From NCBI GenBank assembly GCA_030655715.1, contig JAUSPR010000138.1, positions 1-9,039 of the forward strand: DNA of 9,039 bases, in the 5' to 3' direction. Both the position numbers and the translations under genes were made by a program. The notes below the pieces were generated by a model. The model was not told where the DNA came from. It searched no databases and worked only from the letters and a program-made list of their open reading frames with translations. Positions within the stretch are counted from its first letter, which is position 1; each line of letters starts with the position of its first letter. This document shows, piece after piece, positions 7,184-9,039 of the stretch. The DNA comes from Thermoplasmata archaeon. GTDB taxonomy: Archaea; Thermoplasmatota; Thermoplasmata; SG8-5.

Positions 7184-7201
7184 TTCCATAGGTCAGATAC
7201 C

Positions 7202-7233
7202 TGGAAATATCGGAACAGAATACGATATTTCCA
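7202..7233 (-). terminator. Perfect 11-bp hairpin just after the aminopeptidase gene
   Basis: TGGAAATATCG (7202-7212) pairs perfectly with CGATATTTCCA (7223-7233) around a 10-base loop. It starts seven bases after the stop codon of the minus-strand aminopeptidase gene. It could protect the 3' end of that mRNA or help termination. No U-tract follows it on the minus strand, so it is not a classic intrinsic terminator. It may instead be the last module of copy A, since a copy of the ATAGGTC-NN-ATAC motif (7188-7200) abuts it. Confidence 0.4.
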
Positions 7234-7239
7234 AACCGA

Positions 7240-8394
7240 TTAAATGACCAATTTGCCATTGTCCATTATTGGAATTTTTTTACCGTCCTGCATCATGGCC
7301 ACAATTGTCGGGAACTTTATCAGACCGTCAAGGTGAATCATGGCCTTGGCATCATCATCATAATTTGCTCCGATAGCGATATGGCATGTGGAATAAACCT
7401 TCTCGTCCTCCAGCATATTGCCGACTATCTCCGCCTTCCTGTTCAAACCTATTCCCAGCTCACCCAGGTTTCTTGCATTTTTTGCATAATCATCGCCAGC
7501 TATTGGGTCCAGCTTGCCAGATTTCACCATGGCCAAGGCATTGTCCCGTCCATTCTGAAGAGTCTTTTCCAGGATTACGGCTTCCTCACCGCCTTCCAGA
7601 TTGGTTACAAAATTGTCTTTTATATGCGCGATTATGGGTTGCTTGATTAACAGATCTCCTTTTTCCAGGGATATTGAACCGTCAAAAGCGATTGTGCCCT
7701 GGGAACTGCCCAATGCCGGAGAGACATAAACTTCACCGGCCGGGAGGTTGCCGCCCGTGCCGGGTCTGCGGAAGTCGCCATCGTCCATTTCAGCCAGTCT
7801 GTTTCTCAATCCGATGGTCAGGTCCGTACCCTTGTCAGAGGCCACATGAACACTCACGGCCTTGTCCAGGATTTCCTTGATTCCTGTGCATTCCTTTCTC
7901 AGCCTGGAATAATCAATTGGTACGGTTTTGCTGAACATCTCCGCAGTGACGCTGGGTGACCAGAAAGCGCGCATCATCTTGCCACGGTAGAGATAATCAA
8001 AAATGTGGTCATACTCCTTGTCCCCGAACTTGTAATTATTTTTTATTCCGACCTCGTCCTTACCGAGTTTCTCCGCGCTGAGCGATATGCAGATGTCCGG
8101 GTTCGAGCGTATAGCTTCGATCACAGATTTCTCGGCAAAATCAAGCTGTGACTTGTAAGGCTGGACCATGATGACCGGGCTGCCGCCGCACTCGATTATT
8201 GCATCATACATTGCCATGGAGATGGAAAAAACGTTTGACTCGGGATTGGTAATGATTAATGCCTTGTCACCTGGTTTCACACCGAGAACGTTCTCCGCTG
8301 CCACATCGGCTGCCTTTTTCAAGGCCTCGGTTTTCACAATTTTCACATCATCCATATGAGATTTTGAATCCAAATATTTCACCGAACCATGCAT
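7240..8394 (-). CDS. M29-family (thermophilic-type) metallo-aminopeptidase
   Basis: This 384-residue protein resembles the M29 aminopeptidases (AmpS/AmpT type), cytoplasmic two-metal enzymes that remove N-terminal residues from peptides. The N-terminal domain (about 16-200) has the Rossmann-like pattern NVLGVKPGDKALIITNPESN and a GGSPVIMVQPY segment. The catalytic part begins at NLPAGEVYVSP, a family hallmark, with E221. It continues with LGELGIGLN (E312), CHIAIGANY (H338 and Y345, the family's seven-residue spacing) and IHLDGLI (H354, D356). These match the family's metal ligands and catalytic residues, so the enzyme should be active. The E221-E312 gap is about 25 residues longer than I recall for AmpS, suggesting a distinct subfamily. 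M29-like folds also include a dihydroxypyridine dioxygenase, a less likely reading. The start is unsure: ATG 8394 lacks a clear ribosome binding site, and Met14 (8355) is an alternative that still precedes the conserved core. It is divergent from the RAM-domain gene. Confidence 0.85.
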   Translation of the reverse strand: MHGSVKYLDSKSHMDDVKIVKTEALKKAADVAAENVLGVKPGDKALIITNPESNVFSISMAMYDAIIECGGSPVIMVQPYKSQLDFAEKSVIEAIRSNPDICISLSAEKLGKDEVGIKNNYKFGDKEYDHIFDYLYRGKMMRAFWSPSVTAEMFSKTVPIDYSRLRKECTGIKEILDKAVSVHVASDKGTDLTIGLRNRLAEMDDGDFRRPGTGGNLPAGEVYVSPALGSSQGTIAFDGSISLEKGDLLIKQPIIAHIKDNFVTNLEGGEEAVILEKTLQNGRDNALAMVKSGKLDPIAGDDYAKNARNLGELGIGLNRKAEIVGNMLEDEKVYSTCHIAIGANYDDDAKAMIHLDGLIKFPTIVAMMQDGKKIPIMDNGKLVI

Positions 8395-8509
8395 TGAGAT
8401 AACAGATAATAAAGCATCCTGCTTGATTTATCATTTAATGGATAGATTCGGGATTGCCAAAATATATTTAATCCCATGACATTCCCCTGGACATAAAGGA
8501 GACGAAAAT
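8395..8509. promoter_or_regulatory. Divergent promoter region between the aminopeptidase and RAM-domain genes
   Basis: On the plus strand AATATATTTAA (8461-8471) is a strong TATA box. It predicts a start near 8492 and a short leader with AGGAG (8497-8501), eight bases before the ATG at 8510. On the minus strand there are two TATA-like stretches, ATTAAATGATAAATC (about 8442-8428) and TTTATTAT (about 8414-8407). The first suits a start before ATG 8394; the second suits the internal Met14. The shared 115-base spacer would let one regulator control both genes. Confidence 0.5.
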
Positions 8510-8830
8510 ATGGAGAAGAACGAAGATTACGAGAGAATACTGGCCACTTACTATGGCGAGAATCAGGTTGTAGCCATGATGATGCTGAAGATTGACACCA
8601 AAGAGGCAGAGAGCATTGCCAAACGGGTCTCCAAGTTCGAGATTGTTGAAGAATTGTTCATGGTCACGGGTGATGTGGACATCATACTCAAGGCCAGATT
8701 CCAGAACTACAAGGCACTCAAGACATTCGTACTCGATTCACTGGCACCGATACAGGGCATCAAGGAAACCAAGACCATGATGGTTGTTACGCCTTTCAAG
8801 GAGGGCGGGACAATACTCTTCCCCCAATAG
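8510..8830 (+). CDS. Stand-alone Lrp/AsnC ligand-binding (RAM) domain protein
   Basis: This 106-residue protein has the RAM fold of the Lrp/AsnC effector domain but no helix-turn-helix. After about 18 charged residues (MEKNEDYERILATYYGEN) comes QVVAMMMLKIDTKEAESIAK, then KFEIVEELFMVTGDVDIILK, the family signature in which the VTGDVD loop is the usual amino-acid-binding corner. It ends with IQGIKETKTMMVVTPFKEGG. Such proteins assemble as dimers to octamers, bind amino acids, and can act as sensors or partners of full Lrp proteins; DNA binding is not expected from this protein itself. Start support is good: AGGAG eight bases upstream and a TATA box at 8461-8471. The stop is TAG; reading through it would add only 12 codons before a TGA, and the protein is already full length. 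It is divergent from a peptidase gene, which suggests a link between peptide breakdown and amino-acid sensing (inference). Confidence 0.88.
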   Translation: MEKNEDYERILATYYGENQVVAMMMLKIDTKEAESIAKRVSKFEIVEELFMVTGDVDIILKARFQNYKALKTFVLDSLAPIQGIKETKTMMVVTPFKEGGTILFPQ

Positions 8831-8883
8831 ACGGACAGCTCAAAAATGCGTAAGAGTTCAGTCTTCTGAAGTTTGCTCGGGGG

Positions 8884-8913
8884 ATTGTAGATTTGTTAAT
8901 TGTAAATTTGTTA
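8884..8913 (+). repeat. Two tandem 15-base A/T-rich repeats
   Basis: ATTGTAGATTTGTTA (8884-8898) is followed directly by ATTGTAAATTTGTTA (8899-8913) with one mismatch, and the first five bases recur at 8914. The stretch is T-rich on the plus strand, 54 bases after the RAM-domain gene, so it could serve as its transcription terminator. It also lies immediately before repeat copy B. Confidence 0.6.
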
Positions 8914-8921
8914 ATTGTTGC

Positions 8922-9039
8922 GCAAACTACCAGCCCTTAACGTGGCTAGCGTTTCTAGCCAGGCTGGAAGTTTACGTGTGTAGGCCATGCACCTGATTTA
9001 TCAAAGTCCTTTAGCTTTGATTTCATGTGCAAATATCTG
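8922..9039. repeat. Folded repeat element, copy B (cut by the window end)
   Basis: This is the second copy of the element at 7034-7166. AAACT (8924-8928) pairs with AGTTT (8969-8973), then comes the same A/A mismatch. CCAGCC (8930-8935) pairs with GGCTGG (8962-8967). After a one-sided CTTAACG loop, TGGCTAG (8943-8949) pairs with CTAGCCA (8955-8961) around a 5-base loop. The bases from AGTTTACG through GTGTAGGCCATGCACCTGA are almost the same as in copy A. The second hairpin is ATCAAAG (9000-9006) with CTTTGAT (9015-9021), plus a U/G pair and a 6-base loop as in copy A. The counterpart of the 10-bp closing stem would lie beyond the window. Similarity to copy A fades before 8922 and after 9021. 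Confidence 0.6.

Noticed and set aside
8884..8913. CRISPR-like array
   Set aside because: There are only two adjacent 15-base units and no spacers.

Overview
The window looks archaeal, most likely euryarchaeal. The evidence is an SMC with adjacent ScpA and ScpB, GGTGA/GGAGG-type ribosome binding sites, A/T-rich TATA-like boxes about 25-30 bases before likely transcription starts, a free-standing Lrp/AsnC ligand-binding domain protein and an M29-type aminopeptidase. The Thermoplasmata/methanogen branch is a reasonable guess, but there is no marker gene to prove it.

Left part (1-1272), all on the minus strand. There is a GNAT-type acetyltransferase cut by the window edge. Next is a GrpB-family (UPF0157) nucleotidyltransferase-like gene whose reading frame is full length except for one in-frame TAG. 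Last is a small single-span membrane protein.

Centre (1339-6410), minus strand. This is a tight operon smc - scpA - scpB encoding the chromosome-organising condensin complex. Spacing is 1 base between each pair of genes. A 395-base leader/intergenic region (6423-6817) separates smc from a divergent small gene. It holds palindromes and TATA-like boxes, including a GTCTGAC-N5-GTCAGAC inverted repeat with a third GTCAGAC half-site.

Right part (6818-9039). A 57-residue acidic protein of unknown function (+) is followed by a folded repeat element (copy A). Then come a convergent M29 aminopeptidase (-), a divergent stand-alone RAM-domain protein (+), and a second copy of the folded element (copy B), cut by the window end. 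The two copies share about 98 aligned bases. They keep the same two hairpins, an A/A mismatch and a 6-base loop while some paired bases change together. That suggests either a structured RNA family or a hairpin-type mobile repeat; I do not recognise it as a known class. It is the strongest candidate for something undescribed here. The second is the amber codon in the GrpB-family gene, which could be a simple nonsense mutation or a recoded (for example pyrrolysine) codon.
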